From NCBI RefSeq assembly GCF_009834765.1, contig NZ_WVHP01000025.1, forward strand, positions 62,001-126,000: a stretch of 64,000 nucleotides of DNA, read 5' to 3'. The translations under genes were made by a program, and so were the position numbers. The notes under the pieces are model-generated. The model did no database searches, was not told the origin of the DNA, and worked only from the letters and a program-made list of their open reading frames with translations. Each line of letters begins with the position of its first letter. Position 1 is the stretch's first letter. This DNA comes from Saccharibacter sp. EH611 (GTDB lineage: Bacteria; Pseudomonadota; Alphaproteobacteria; Acetobacterales; Acetobacteraceae). This document shows positions 17,221 to 26,316 of this stretch, piece by piece.

Positions 17221-17276
17221 CCGTCGTCTCTTATAGGGGTTTGGGGGGTGTTGGTTCCACGTGAAACACTGGGCCC

Positions 17277-17304
17277 AAGGATGGGAGGCTAGCCTCCCAT
17301 CCTT
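17277..17304. terminator. Perfect 28-nt palindrome between convergent genes
   Basis: AAGGATGGGAGGCT (17277-17290) is followed by its exact reverse complement (17291-17304). It lies between the RDD gene and the last gene of the pigment operon, so it could terminate both directions, though T-tracts are absent. Confidence 0.5.
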
Positions 17305-17316
17305 CCAGCCGCTCGT

Positions 17317-18588
17317 TTAGGCTTTAGGGGCGAAGGAACGCCGGAAGCGTTTTGTGCAAGTAAAGAACAGCATAAAGGCTCGCAAAGGCAGCATGACGCG
17401 CCATGAGGGGGAGAAATCCCCCGCGAGTGGAGAAATCATGGCATCGCGCATGCGTTGGCGCATGCGGTGGTGCTGTGGCCGCATGAGAAACCGGCGCAGG
17501 TCTGGGTCGTTAAGGCGATAGACAAACCAGCTAATCAAACGCATTTCCTGTCGCGCTTGTTTTTCAGCAGCACGCGCTGCTTTTCGGCCTAGCTCTGCGT
17601 TGTTTAACCATTGTTGAGCGACATGAACGCCACGCAACGCACTTTTCATAGCCAACATTACCCCTGCGGGGAAGATAGGGTCAAGAAAGCCAAAAGCATC
17701 ACCGATGATGAAGTACCGCTCGCCCCACGCTTTGTCACCTTTATAGGAATAATGGCCGGTATAGGTCAGTGGCATGACCGCTTCAGCCTTGGCCATACGT
17801 TTACTAACACTTGGGCTATGGCGAACATAGGCCCAGAAGATATCATCGGCTGAGCCTTTGTATTTTTGCATTCTGTCATAATCACCGACAAAGCCAATGC
17901 TCATCATGTCATTGGGGAGAGGGGTCATCCAAAACCAGCCGCCGGGGACGGTATGAATAGAGGCATAGCCCTCTTGGTCGTCTCCCTGTGCATGTGGCAC
18001 ATGGCGAAAATGGCTAAAGATAGCGGCTTTATTGTTGCGATGATTGTTAAATTTTGTGCCATGCTGGCGGAGCATGAGGGTATCACGCCCTGAAGCATCA
18101 AGGATAAAGCGCGGTTGGTAAATAACGGTTTGCTCGTCCTGTGTGCGGACTTCAACAAGCGGTGCGCTCGGGGTGGGGAATTGAACTCGGACAACGCGTG
18201 TCTTCTCAAATGTTTTTGCCCCGGCCTTTTCAGCATTACGGAAAAGGAGAGCGTCAAAGTCAGCACGACGCACTTGATAAGCGTGATCAGCCTGCGCTTC
18301 CATTGCATGGCGGAAAGAGAAAAAATGACGTTCTTCTTGTGTATCGGAGACGAATTCACTCCCTGTTTTATAAACGCCCATAGCAGCGACCTCGTCGAGC
18401 ACGCCGAGCTTTTTGAGGATAGGGAGATTACAGGCAAGGAGAGATTCCCCAATATGGAAGCGCGGGTGGCGTTCCTTCTCTATCATCACAACATCCAGCC
18501 CTTCCCGCGCTAGGAGCGTAGCTGCTGTGCTGCCTGCGGGCCCCCCGCCAATAATGAGAACATCACAAGAGAGGGGAGATTGGGGCAT
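17317..18588 (-). CDS. Flavin-dependent halogenase-like oxidoreductase, copy 1
   Basis: A 423-aa FAD protein of the tryptophan-halogenase/geranylgeranyl-reductase superfamily. It has an N-terminal Rossmann motif VLIIGGGPAGSTAATLLA, then ERHPRFHIGESLL, and GDAFGFLDPIFPAGVMLA near residue 290. The region GGWFWMTPLP (about residue 218) resembles the WxWxIP motif of flavin halogenases, with Thr for Ile. In aryl-polyene and xanthomonadin clusters such enzymes halogenate or hydroxylate the aryl head group; that role is inferred from context. It is a close paralogue of the gene at 18744 and the last gene of the pigment operon, 155 nt after copy 2. Confidence 0.8.
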   Translation of the reverse strand: MPQSPLSCDVLIIGGGPAGSTAATLLAREGLDVVMIEKERHPRFHIGESLLACNLPILKKLGVLDEVAAMGVYKTGSEFVSDTQEERHFFSFRHAMEAQADHAYQVRRADFDALLFRNAEKAGAKTFEKTRVVRVQFPTPSAPLVEVRTQDEQTVIYQPRFILDASGRDTLMLRQHGTKFNNHRNNKAAIFSHFRHVPHAQGDDQEGYASIHTVPGGWFWMTPLPNDMMSIGFVGDYDRMQKYKGSADDIFWAYVRHSPSVSKRMAKAEAVMPLTYTGHYSYKGDKAWGERYFIIGDAFGFLDPIFPAGVMLAMKSALRGVHVAQQWLNNAELGRKAARAAEKQARQEMRLISWFVYRLNDPDLRRFLMRPQHHRMRQRMRDAMISPLAGDFSPSWRVMLPLRAFMLFFTCTKRFRRSFAPKA

Positions 18589-18743
18589 GGGACACTTCTC
18601 ACGTTTAAGAATGAATCATGAGAACATAACAATGCTCACGTTGGTGACAAGCTCTTTAACGCTATTAGGACGTAAGAAAAAGGATACCCCCTATTATGAG
18701 CGTGATAGAGCTCTACCCACTCATGAGGGCGAGTGGTACGACG

Positions 18744-20006
18744 TTATGTGAACCGTGGGCGGCGGATAATATGCTTGGCGATAAAAAACACAAGGGTGAA
18801 GGCCCTAAAGGGCAGCATAACGCGCCATGAGGGCGAGAAATTCCCTGCGAGAAGCGCAATGATCGCGTCACGCATACGCAGCGGATGGTTTTTGGGACGC
18901 ATAAAGAAATAACGCAAAAGGGGATCGTTGATCCGGTACACAAGCCATCCGATGAGACGCATTTCTTTACGAGTCTGGCGTTCAGCCTTGCGGGCTTCTT
19001 TACGGCCATGCTTGGGGTCTTTAAGCCAAGCCTGTGCGACCTTAGCCCCACGCAGCGCACCATTCATAGCCAACATGACACCGGAGGAAAAAACAGGATC
19101 GAGAAAGCCGAACGCGTCACCGATGATGAAGTACCGCTCGCCCCACGCTTTATCGCCTTTATAGGAATAGTTACCGGTCGTGGAAATAGGAGCCAGAGCT
19201 TCAGCTTTTTCCATACGCTTGCGCACACTCTCGCTGGCATTCACATGCTTCCAGAAGAGCGTTTCAAGCGAGCCGCCATGATTTTTGAAACTGTCATGAT
19301 CGCCCACAAAACCGACGCTCATAATGTCATCGGGAAGGGGGATCATCCAAAACCATCCGCCTTTAACGAGATGGACGGAGATATAGCCCTCCATATCCTT
19401 CCCTTCGGCGCGTGGCACATGACGGAAATGGCTAAAGAGAGCGGCTTTGTTATTGCGACGATCGGCAAATGTCTTCCCATGTTGGCGCAGCATGAGCGCA
19501 TCACGGCCCGAGGCATCGAGGAGAAAGCGCGGGCTGTAGCTGCGCGTCTCGCCGTCTTTTGTGCGGACATCGACCAAAGGGCGGCCATTGGGGGGGAAGG
19601 ACACGGTGGTGACGCGGGTTTCTTCACAGGTGGTGGCGCCGGCCTTTGCCGCATTGCGGAACAGCAGTTCGTCAAAATCAGCCCGGCGCACTTGAAAGGC
19701 ATGATCGGCTTGGCGATCAATGGCGTAGCGGAATGGAAAAGAGAGGCGTCCTTCACCCGTATCGGTAACGAATTCAGCGCCCGGCTTATGAACGCCCATC
19801 GCCGCGACGTCGTCAAGCACGCCAAGCTCTTTAAGGATGGGGAGGTTAGAGGCGAGGAGGGACTCTCCAATATGGAAGCGCGGATGGCGTTCTTTCTCGA
19901 TCATCACGACATCTAGCCCCTGGCGGGCCAGAACGGTGGCGGCTGTGCTTCCTGCAGGGCCACCTCCTATGATGAGAACATCGCACGAGAGGGGAGATTG
20001 AGACAT
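18744..20006 (-). CDS. Flavin-dependent halogenase-like oxidoreductase, copy 2
   Basis: A 420-aa protein of the same family as its downstream neighbour, alike along the whole length from the GGGPAGSTAATVLA nucleotide-binding motif onwards. It keeps the canonical halogenase-like GGWFWMIPLPDD. ERYFIIGDAFGFLDPVFSSGVM is the second FAD-binding region. Tandem duplicates with slight changes in the WxWxIP region may act on different positions or intermediates of the aryl ring. It follows the dehydratase gene after 26 nt in the same operon. Confidence 0.8.
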   Translation of the reverse strand: MSQSPLSCDVLIIGGGPAGSTAATVLARQGLDVVMIEKERHPRFHIGESLLASNLPILKELGVLDDVAAMGVHKPGAEFVTDTGEGRLSFPFRYAIDRQADHAFQVRRADFDELLFRNAAKAGATTCEETRVTTVSFPPNGRPLVDVRTKDGETRSYSPRFLLDASGRDALMLRQHGKTFADRRNNKAALFSHFRHVPRAEGKDMEGYISVHLVKGGWFWMIPLPDDIMSVGFVGDHDSFKNHGGSLETLFWKHVNASESVRKRMEKAEALAPISTTGNYSYKGDKAWGERYFIIGDAFGFLDPVFSSGVMLAMNGALRGAKVAQAWLKDPKHGRKEARKAERQTRKEMRLIGWLVYRINDPLLRYFFMRPKNHPLRMRDAIIALLAGNFSPSWRVMLPFRAFTLVFFIAKHIIRRPRFT

Positions 20007-20032
20007 AGAGCAATCCTCACATCACAAGATGG

Positions 20033-20452
20033 TTACGGAAACATAACGGTGCCAGAGCCGCTCACAAGCTCTCGTGCGTCTGGTGCATAAAGGGAGAACC
20101 GATAGATCATCCCAGTGGGAGCATTATGCTCTTGAATGACCGTTATGGTTAAAGACTCCCAATGGGGCTCATCAAGGCGGCTGCACTGTATATGGGCCTC
20201 ACGAATACTGGCAAGCCATCCTGGCCGGACATTATGAGAGGTCAGCGCCCCATGCAGGGCGGCGGCCTGCATCGCCATTTCCACCCCGATGATGGGTGGG
20301 AGGCTTCCATGCGAGCGATAGGGGTTGGTTGGGTCACGGGGGTCGTCTGTCACAGCGGTGAGTTCTGTCTCATCCCAGCGTGAAACGGCGCTGATCAAAC
20401 AGCTCTTTCCTTGGTGGGGAATGAGGCGGGCGATGGCGTTCCGGTCAAGCAT
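20033..20452 (-). CDS. Aryl-polyene 3-hydroxyacyl-ACP dehydratase (ApeP-like hotdog)
   Basis: A 139-aa single hotdog-fold protein. IARLIPHQGKSCLISAV at the N-terminus carries the conserved HxG of the beta-hydroxydecanoyl dehydratase-like family, and PIIGVEMAMQAAALHGAL provides the central helix with Glu. It dehydrates 3-hydroxyacyl-ACP to the enoyl form on each elongation round. I chose the ATG at 20452, which overlaps the chain-length-factor gene end by 8 nt; the longer frame is an upstream overlap. It works with the hotdog domain fused to the ligase at 26313, as ApeP and ApeI do in known clusters. Confidence 0.8.
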   Translation of the reverse strand: MLDRNAIARLIPHQGKSCLISAVSRWDETELTAVTDDPRDPTNPYRSHGSLPPIIGVEMAMQAAALHGALTSHNVRPGWLASIREAHIQCSRLDEPHWESLTITVIQEHNAPTGMIYRFSLYAPDARELVSGSGTVMFP

Positions 20453-21236
20453 GGGTAAGCTCCACGGTGAGGGTGTGCTGGCCATAGGGAAGGTGCAGCG
20501 TGTGGTTCTCATGGTGCGCAATGGCGTGCAGTAAGGGCAGAAGACGCCCTGCGGGGTTATAGCGCGCCATGTCTTGAAGCGTTATCGGAAGCTGTGTGGT
20601 TGGGTCTGTTTCCGTTATGTCGGTGCGTAAGGAGAGGGAAAGCTGCGGGCCTGCATGGGCGCCCGGTGTCAGCACGAAGGCACAGCCGAAGGGATGGTCT
20701 GTCCGGCGGACAGTGCCTAACGAGCCGGGAATAGGCGCATCATACGCACAGAAGAGCAAGGGCGTCTCCTCACTCGAGGCTTCTGTTGCGGCTTTCAGCA
20801 GCGCTGCGGCGACGGTCTCGTTATGGAAACCTAAAGAGACGGCGGGTTGTTGGCAGTGATGGGCGATCATCCAATAGCCCGCCGGGGCATTATGGACGGA
20901 GTTGTGGAACATGGAGGGCGACACCGCCCCCATGGGCGAAGCAAGCGCGTCCAAAATACGGTTGATGATGAAGCCATCGCCGTTCGAGCTGGCAAAGAGA
21001 GCTGGCAGCTCTGAGGCCTCATAAGGCCCGTTTTGGCAAGCTTCTTGAGCGCAGAGGAGGGCAAGGCGGATCACTTGGCTTGCGCGGCGGCGCTCATTGG
21101 GGGGAAGGAGCGAGGGCGGAGGAAGCTTGCGCGTATCATCAACCCGAGGCTGCTCCCCGCGGAGAATGGCTTGCGTGGCGTCCCATCCGTTGAGGCCAGA
21201 CCCCCAGACCCCAATACTGTTGATGGTGATGATCAT
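20445..21236 (-). CDS. Aryl-polyene chain-length factor (beta-ketoacyl synthase-like)
   Basis: A 263-aa truncated ketosynthase-like protein. The middle has LFASSNGDGFIINRIL and SPSMFHNSVHNAPAGYWMIA, the pattern of the ketosynthase-like chain-length factors (ApeC-type) of aryl-polyene clusters. There is no catalytic Cys, as expected for a chain-length factor. It would form a heterodimer with the ketosynthase encoded just upstream and set polyene length. The start overlaps the ketosynthase stop (ATGA, 21233-21236). Confidence 0.8.
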   Translation of the reverse strand: MIITINSIGVWGSGLNGWDATQAILRGEQPRVDDTRKLPPPSLLPPNERRRASQVIRLALLCAQEACQNGPYEASELPALFASSNGDGFIINRILDALASPMGAVSPSMFHNSVHNAPAGYWMIAHHCQQPAVSLGFHNETVAAALLKAATEASSEETPLLFCAYDAPIPGSLGTVRRTDHPFGCAFVLTPGAHAGPQLSLSLRTDITETDPTTQLPITLQDMARYNPAGRLLPLLHAIAHHENHTLHLPYGQHTLTVELTHA

Positions 21237-22438
21237 GCCATGGTCCCTACAATAAGACTGCTATTGGTGCCACCAAAACCAAAGGCATTGTTCATGACGA
21301 TTTGTGGCGCGGCGTGGCGATGGGTGAGGAGCATATCGCTGTGGAAGGTGGGGTCAATGTCTGTGCTGTTCATGCACGGGGGGAGGAAATGCTGGTTAAG
21401 CACAATCGCACAGACCATCGTCTCCAAAATGCCGGACGCTCCGAGTGTATGGCCAGACCAACCTTTGGTCGAAGAGCAGGGCGTGTGGGGGCCAAAGAGA
21501 GCGGTCATCGCTTTATCCTCCATGGCATCATTGGCGCGGCTTCCGGTGCCGTGCATATTGATATAGCCAATGTCATCAGGGCGAAGCTGGGCGCGTTTCA
21601 GCGCTTTTGTCATCGCCAGTGTCGCGCCGGCTCCTGTTGGGTCGGGGGCGGACATATGGTGGCCGTCACTGCTCGCGCCATAGCCAAGGAGGCGAAGGCG
21701 ATACCCGGCGATGGTCGTGGGGAGCGGGCGGGCGCCTGCGCGTTCTAACAACGCAAACCCCGCCGCTTCACCGATGGAAATCCCGTCCCGCGTGGCGTCA
21801 CAAGGGCGCGTGACGGTTGGGTCGATCAGCTCAAGGGATGCGAACCCTTGAAGGGTCATGCGGCAAAGGCTATCCGCCCCGCCGACAATGACAGCATCAC
21901 AAAACCCGCTCGTGATTAAATGCGCGGCGTCAATAAAGGCGCGGGTTGAGGACGCGCAGGCGTTGGAGACTGTCAGGCTTGGCCCGGTCAGCCCCAGACG
22001 AGCCGCGACAAAGTGCGGCAGCGAGGCGAGGTCTTGCGTGGTGCTGTAATGGAACGTTTCAGGAAGGGTGAGTTCCCCCGCTGGGCGAGCGGCATAGGCT
22101 TCTTCTGCACTGAGAATACCGGACGTGCTGGTGCCCATAACGATGCCGATGCGATGGGCGCCGTAATGAGCGCGTGCCTCAGCGACAGCGTCAAGAAAGC
22201 CATCGCTGGTGAGGGCTTGGTCAGCCAAGCGATTATTGCGGCAGTCATACAGGGCGAGGGTATCGGGGAAGGTATGGTCTTCAATCCCGGCAACGCGACC
22301 GATGGAGCCGCGACCATTGGGTTGGAAGTTGTCTGGCTGAAGGGTGGTGTGCGTGCTTTGTAAGGTTTGGCAGGTTGCATCAACCCCGCGACCCATGGCG
22401 CTTACAGCGGTGCCGGCTGTGATGATGAGGTCGTTCAT
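21233..22438 (-). CDS. Aryl-polyene beta-ketoacyl-ACP synthase
   Basis: A 401-aa KAS II-like enzyme. The catalytic Cys is in TVSNACASSTRAF (about residue 160), the first His in NMHGTGSRANDAMED (about residue 300), and the C-terminal NAFGFGGTNSSLIVG region is intact. It performs malonyl-ACP condensation during polyene extension, paired with the chain-length factor downstream. It overlaps the MMPL gene upstream by ATGA (22435-22438). All catalytic residues are present, in contrast to the ACP of the same cluster. Confidence 0.85.
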   Translation of the reverse strand: MNDLIITAGTAVSAMGRGVDATCQTLQSTHTTLQPDNFQPNGRGSIGRVAGIEDHTFPDTLALYDCRNNRLADQALTSDGFLDAVAEARAHYGAHRIGIVMGTSTSGILSAEEAYAARPAGELTLPETFHYSTTQDLASLPHFVAARLGLTGPSLTVSNACASSTRAFIDAAHLITSGFCDAVIVGGADSLCRMTLQGFASLELIDPTVTRPCDATRDGISIGEAAGFALLERAGARPLPTTIAGYRLRLLGYGASSDGHHMSAPDPTGAGATLAMTKALKRAQLRPDDIGYINMHGTGSRANDAMEDKAMTALFGPHTPCSSTKGWSGHTLGASGILETMVCAIVLNQHFLPPCMNSTDIDPTFHSDMLLTHRHAAPQIVMNNAFGFGGTNSSLIVGTMA

Positions 22439-24753
22439 ACTGTGTGGTGCTCCTCATGATGAGAGGGGCGTGCGCCCATCAGCAGAAAGCTTGTGCCAAG
22501 AGAGAGGGCGGTGCCGAGTGAAATGGTCAAACCGAGTTCGTGAAGAAGGGGCGTCTCGCAACTGGCGAGAATACCGAAGGAGAGAACGGTCATGATGTTA
22601 CAAGTCAAGAGAGTGCGGAGCGTTCGTGTACGTTCGGCATCATCAAGCTGAGGGCGGCCGAAGAAGAGGGCGTAATCTATCGCGACACCCAGCACAAAGG
22701 CCAGACCAACGAGGTGGATAATGGAAAAAATTGGTGTGTGCAGGCGCAGTATGGCCAAAAGGGTGATCATGATGAGCCCTAAGGTGAGTGTCAGACGCCA
22801 AGCACGCTGGGTATTGCGTAAAAAGAGGAGCAGAGCGCCCAACGCAAGGCTCGTGCCGAGTAGAAGCCCCAAAGCAGCACGCTCAATATGAGGGCGTAAG
22901 AGGTCGCCTACGGCTGTCTTGAGGGAGATTATCATCAGGGAGGGATCATGCTGGGCGTGTTCGATCAATACCTGACGTGCGTGATCGGTGCGAGGGAGCA
23001 GCACGCCATACCAGTGCTGTTGTCGGGCAAAAAGCAGGAACTGAAGGCGATGGCCTAACGCGGTGCCGTCCAAGTCGGACAGAGTAAGGGGAGGCAGCGC
23101 TTGGGCGTGGGTGATCTCCCCCGGAAGGGCGGCAAAACTGTCGGGCTGGAACGGCGAGTTGGGCACGGTGGATTGGAGAGCCGCTTGGAGAGTGTCGCGA
23201 GACGGTAGGGTGCGTTGGCGTTCTTCCTGACGAGCCGGACTGGGGAGAAGAGAGGCGGCAGCTTCGAGTGAAAGGGAGGGGGGAAGCTGTGCGAAAAGGT
23301 GTTCTTCGTCTTCCAAAACATGGTCACGGCTCGTGCCTTGCAGCACGCTGATGACGGATAAGGACGGCGCCCCCAGTTGGTGGCGGAGGGTGCGGTCTTG
23401 GGCCTGGAGCGTCGCTGGAATAGGGTTAAGCACTTCGCCCTGACGTTCGGCTTTAAAAGGGCAGAGCACCAGCAGAGCAAGAGCGGGCGGGGCGATCAGC
23501 CAACAAAAATGGCGGTAGCGCCGAAGGCCCTCCCAACGCAGGAGGGTGGGAGACGGCCCTTGATGATAGGTTGCGAGGTCTGCTTGTGTAACGAGGGCGG
23601 GCATAATCCATAAGGTGACGCAGGCGGCGGTCATAATCCCGATAGCGGAGAAGAGCCCAAGCTGGACAAGCCCCGGCAGGCCGCAAAAGATCATGCTGGA
23701 AAGGCTAACGGTTGCGGTAAAGGCGGCCATTTTGAGGCTCGGGCCAATGCGGTTGAGCACAACGGCGATCGCCTCGCCACGGTCACGATGGCCGAGGAGG
23801 AGCACGGGATAATCCAGCGACACGCCCAGCATGGTCATCCCAAATCCGAGGGCGATCCCGTGAACCCAGCCGAAGAGGAGCTTGAGCACCAGCATGGAGG
23901 CCGAGAGAGAAAGCAAGAAGGGCACAGCAATGGTGGCTAGCACCCAAAGGGAACGGAAACGCCAATACAGAACCCCCGCGACAAGGAGAAGTGAGAGCAA
24001 GGCGAGGCGATCCATATCATGACGGAGCGCGTGCGCTGCCATGACGGAGAAAACGGGCGATCCCGTTAGAGTAAGGCGGCTGTCGGGTATGTTAAGATGG
24101 CTACGCTCGAAAGCGTCTGTGATGCGGTGATAACTCTTTTTGAGAGACGCGGTATCAAGGCTGGTATGGCGCAGTTGCAGCAGCATAAGCGTGCTGTGAT
24201 GGTCTGGCGTTACCCAGAAGCCGTCCATCGTGGCCGGTTGTGTGGTGGTGGACAGGGTCGCAAGCGTATCTGGATAGGCCCCCGTGGGGTCTTTAAAGCC
24301 GATTTCTTCGACTAAGGGAGACGCGGCTGTTTGTAATAAATCGTAGAGACGATCAAAATCATTTTTCAGGGCTGGGGCAGAGAACGTGCGTGTGTGGTCA
24401 TGTGGGGCCAGCCCGTAGCGATGAGCAAAGAGAAGGGCTTGGTCTTTTTGCGTATTGAGCGCGGCAGGCCCATCTAAAATAAGGCTGAACAGATCGGTGG
24501 AGCCAAGCGCGTGATGAAAGCGCTGGGCGATAACGGGGAGGTCTTGGGGGTGAGGCGTCGTGATAGACGCCATAATGAGGGATTGGTTCGCCCCATGCGT
24601 GACTTCGTCGAGAAGAAAATGCGAGCGTGCATCATGAGGACGGGGGAGAAACGCCTGCATATCCATCCGCAGCCCAATAGAGGCAAACGTGAGTGCTGCG
24701 ATCACGATGGAGAGAAGAAGAGCGAGGAGGAGAGGCAGGCGTTTGCGGGTCAT
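22435..24753 (-). CDS. MMPL/RND family exporter of the aryl-polyene cluster
   Basis: A 772-aa membrane protein with an N-terminal membrane anchor (LLALLLSIVIAALTFASIGL), a large periplasmic domain and clusters of hydrophobic segments around residues 240-400 and 620-770. This is the MMPL layout of two repeats. TMLGVSLDYPVLLLGHRDRG and FVLGVAIDYALFFGRPQ are the repeated TM4-type segments with conserved Asp. Exporters like this move the finished lipid or polyene from the inner membrane toward the outer membrane. It overlaps both neighbours and belongs to the pigment operon, next to the LolA-like carrier. Confidence 0.85.
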   Translation of the reverse strand: MTRKRLPLLLALLLSIVIAALTFASIGLRMDMQAFLPRPHDARSHFLLDEVTHGANQSLIMASITTPHPQDLPVIAQRFHHALGSTDLFSLILDGPAALNTQKDQALLFAHRYGLAPHDHTRTFSAPALKNDFDRLYDLLQTAASPLVEEIGFKDPTGAYPDTLATLSTTTQPATMDGFWVTPDHHSTLMLLQLRHTSLDTASLKKSYHRITDAFERSHLNIPDSRLTLTGSPVFSVMAAHALRHDMDRLALLSLLLVAGVLYWRFRSLWVLATIAVPFLLSLSASMLVLKLLFGWVHGIALGFGMTMLGVSLDYPVLLLGHRDRGEAIAVVLNRIGPSLKMAAFTATVSLSSMIFCGLPGLVQLGLFSAIGIMTAACVTLWIMPALVTQADLATYHQGPSPTLLRWEGLRRYRHFCWLIAPPALALLVLCPFKAERQGEVLNPIPATLQAQDRTLRHQLGAPSLSVISVLQGTSRDHVLEDEEHLFAQLPPSLSLEAAASLLPSPARQEERQRTLPSRDTLQAALQSTVPNSPFQPDSFAALPGEITHAQALPPLTLSDLDGTALGHRLQFLLFARQQHWYGVLLPRTDHARQVLIEHAQHDPSLMIISLKTAVGDLLRPHIERAALGLLLGTSLALGALLLFLRNTQRAWRLTLTLGLIMITLLAILRLHTPIFSIIHLVGLAFVLGVAIDYALFFGRPQLDDAERTRTLRTLLTCNIMTVLSFGILASCETPLLHELGLTISLGTALSLGTSFLLMGARPSHHEEHHTV

Positions 24754-25397
24754 TAGCGGGTAATGATCGTGTCGGTCACGTCATTATTGGCTTGAATGAG
24801 GTGAATGCTCTCAATGGCGTTATTATGGCCTGTCATTTGCACGATATGCACCATATGGGCCACCTCGCTCGTGCGCGGCGTCATGGTGAGGGTCCATGAG
24901 GCGATATCCCCTTGGGCTGAGAGGCTGTAGAACTGTTTCAGCAGAGCTGTATTGCCTTGGAGGGGGCCGCGGATGGTGGCAGCCATCAGTTCCAGCACAG
25001 GGGTGACATGGAGGGGGAGCGTGCGTGCAGGGCCCTTACCGTGGTGAATTTGCACAACATCGCCTTCCATAATCAACGTATCATGGATAGGCGCGGTCGT
25101 GATTTTCTCAATATGGTCTGGTGCGCGGAACCGCAAAATACCCGAGCTTTTAAGCGGCGCTTTCAGGGCGTGCACACTATGGGTTTCGCGGAAATGATTA
25201 TCGCGCTCTGACACCTGCCCAAGATGGGAGAGAATGGTCTCCGCCAAGCTTTCTTGCGGCGTGAGCGATGGCGTTGAGGCCGGAGGAGGGCTTGAGGGCG
25301 TTGTGCTCGCTGCTTCTGCCTGTGCTGGAGACGGCAGCGTGAGCGAGAGAGGGAGGAGAAAGGTCAGCAGAGCGTGTGGAGAGTGGAGCCAAGACAT
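24753..25397 (-). CDS. LolA-like periplasmic lipoprotein/lipid carrier
   Basis: A 214-aa exported protein with a signal peptide (HALLTFLLPLSLTLPSPAQA). The mature part contains HALKAPLKSSGILRFRAPDHIEKIT and GDVVQIHHGKGPARTLPL, the outer-membrane LolA-like pattern (DUF4292/LolA-related) found in aryl-polyene clusters. It probably shuttles the polyene lipid across the periplasm. I start at the ATG 25397, 4 nt after the acyltransferase stop; the upstream in-frame extension lies inside that gene. Its end overlaps the exporter start by one base. Confidence 0.8.
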   Translation of the reverse strand: MSWLHSPHALLTFLLPLSLTLPSPAQAEAASTTPSSPPPASTPSLTPQESLAETILSHLGQVSERDNHFRETHSVHALKAPLKSSGILRFRAPDHIEKITTAPIHDTLIMEGDVVQIHHGKGPARTLPLHVTPVLELMAATIRGPLQGNTALLKQFYSLSAQGDIASWTLTMTPRTSEVAHMVHIVQMTGHNNAIESIHLIQANNDVTDTIITR

Positions 25398-25401
25398 AGG
25401 G

Positions 25402-26316
25402 TTAGAGACCTTCTTCCCAAAAGTCGAAAAAATTAAACCAAGCGAACGGGTGACGTTGGCACAACCCCTCCATCCATTGAGCATATCGGCTCATAAGAGG
25501 GGTTGGATCAGCCTTGACAGAGGCCGTGGTTTTATTGGTTAAAAGAGTATCAAGAAGAGGCTCGCATGCAATATGGTAAGAGCCATTTTTTTGTCGCAAG
25601 GCCGAGACGAGCACGACAGGAGCCCCTGTCAGAGCGGCCAGTTGGAAAGGGCCTGCAGGCAATGGTGCCTTATGGCCGAGGAAGGGAATAGCAAGAGAGC
25701 GGCCTTGGTTATGAGCACGATCGGCTAAAATACCGACGAATTGACCCTGTTTGAGAGCGTTCACCGTGGTGAGCATACTGTCAGGCTGGCCGAGTTCGAT
25801 AATGTCGGCATTGAAATTGGGGGCGAATGTTTCAATAAGTTGAGATGTTGCGCCGACAAAGCGTCGATACATCAGCATTCTAAAACGCACTGATGCTGTC
25901 AGGCCAAAGTGACGGAGCGCGTCAAAAGAACCAATATGAGCCCCCATCAGGATACAGCCCTTTCCCTGTTGGAGGGCGTCGTGGAGATGCTCTGTGCCGC
26001 TATACTGGATTTTGGTAGGATCAAAGCGCCCGCTTATCAGCAAAATGCGGTCTAAAACATTGGTGCTGTACGCGTAGATATGGCTCAGAACCATGAGCGG
26101 ATGAGGGCGGCGGTTCAGCTTCCCGGCGTTATAAAGATGGGTTAAGTAGCGCCAAGAGGCACGCCGCACTGCGGGGTGAAAAATGGCATAATAAAGGGTC
26201 GCTGGCCCGCGTAACCATGACGCGACCCGTGGGCCAAGATGTTTGGTGATCTTTATAAGGAGATAGGCTGTGAGCCGATTGCCTTTTTCAGGGCGCAGCC
26301 ACGTATTGCCACTCAT
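25402..26316 (-). CDS. LpxL/HtrB-like acyltransferase of the aryl-polyene cluster
   Basis: A 304-aa inner-membrane acyltransferase. The HX4D catalytic motif is in MGAHIGSFDALRHFG (about residue 130), and ILADRAHNQGRSLAIPFLG, LPAGPFQLAALTGAPVV and FNFFDFWEE are typical of the lipid A lauroyl-type acyltransferase family. In aryl-polyene clusters it transfers an acyl chain to the lipid anchor; that is inferred. It overlaps the ligase gene start region by ATGA (26313-26316). Confidence 0.85.
   Translation of the reverse strand: MSGNTWLRPEKGNRLTAYLLIKITKHLGPRVASWLRGPATLYYAIFHPAVRRASWRYLTHLYNAGKLNRRPHPLMVLSHIYAYSTNVLDRILLISGRFDPTKIQYSGTEHLHDALQQGKGCILMGAHIGSFDALRHFGLTASVRFRMLMYRRFVGATSQLIETFAPNFNADIIELGQPDSMLTTVNALKQGQFVGILADRAHNQGRSLAIPFLGHKAPLPAGPFQLAALTGAPVVLVSALRQKNGSYHIACEPLLDTLLTNKTTASVKADPTPLMSRYAQWMEGLCQRHPFAWFNFFDFWEEGL

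Noticed and set aside
18885-19916. 343-aa plus-strand open frame opposite the second halogenase-like gene
   Set aside because: It is a shadow of the real minus-strand gene. The minus strand has clear FAD motifs; the plus-strand translation has none.
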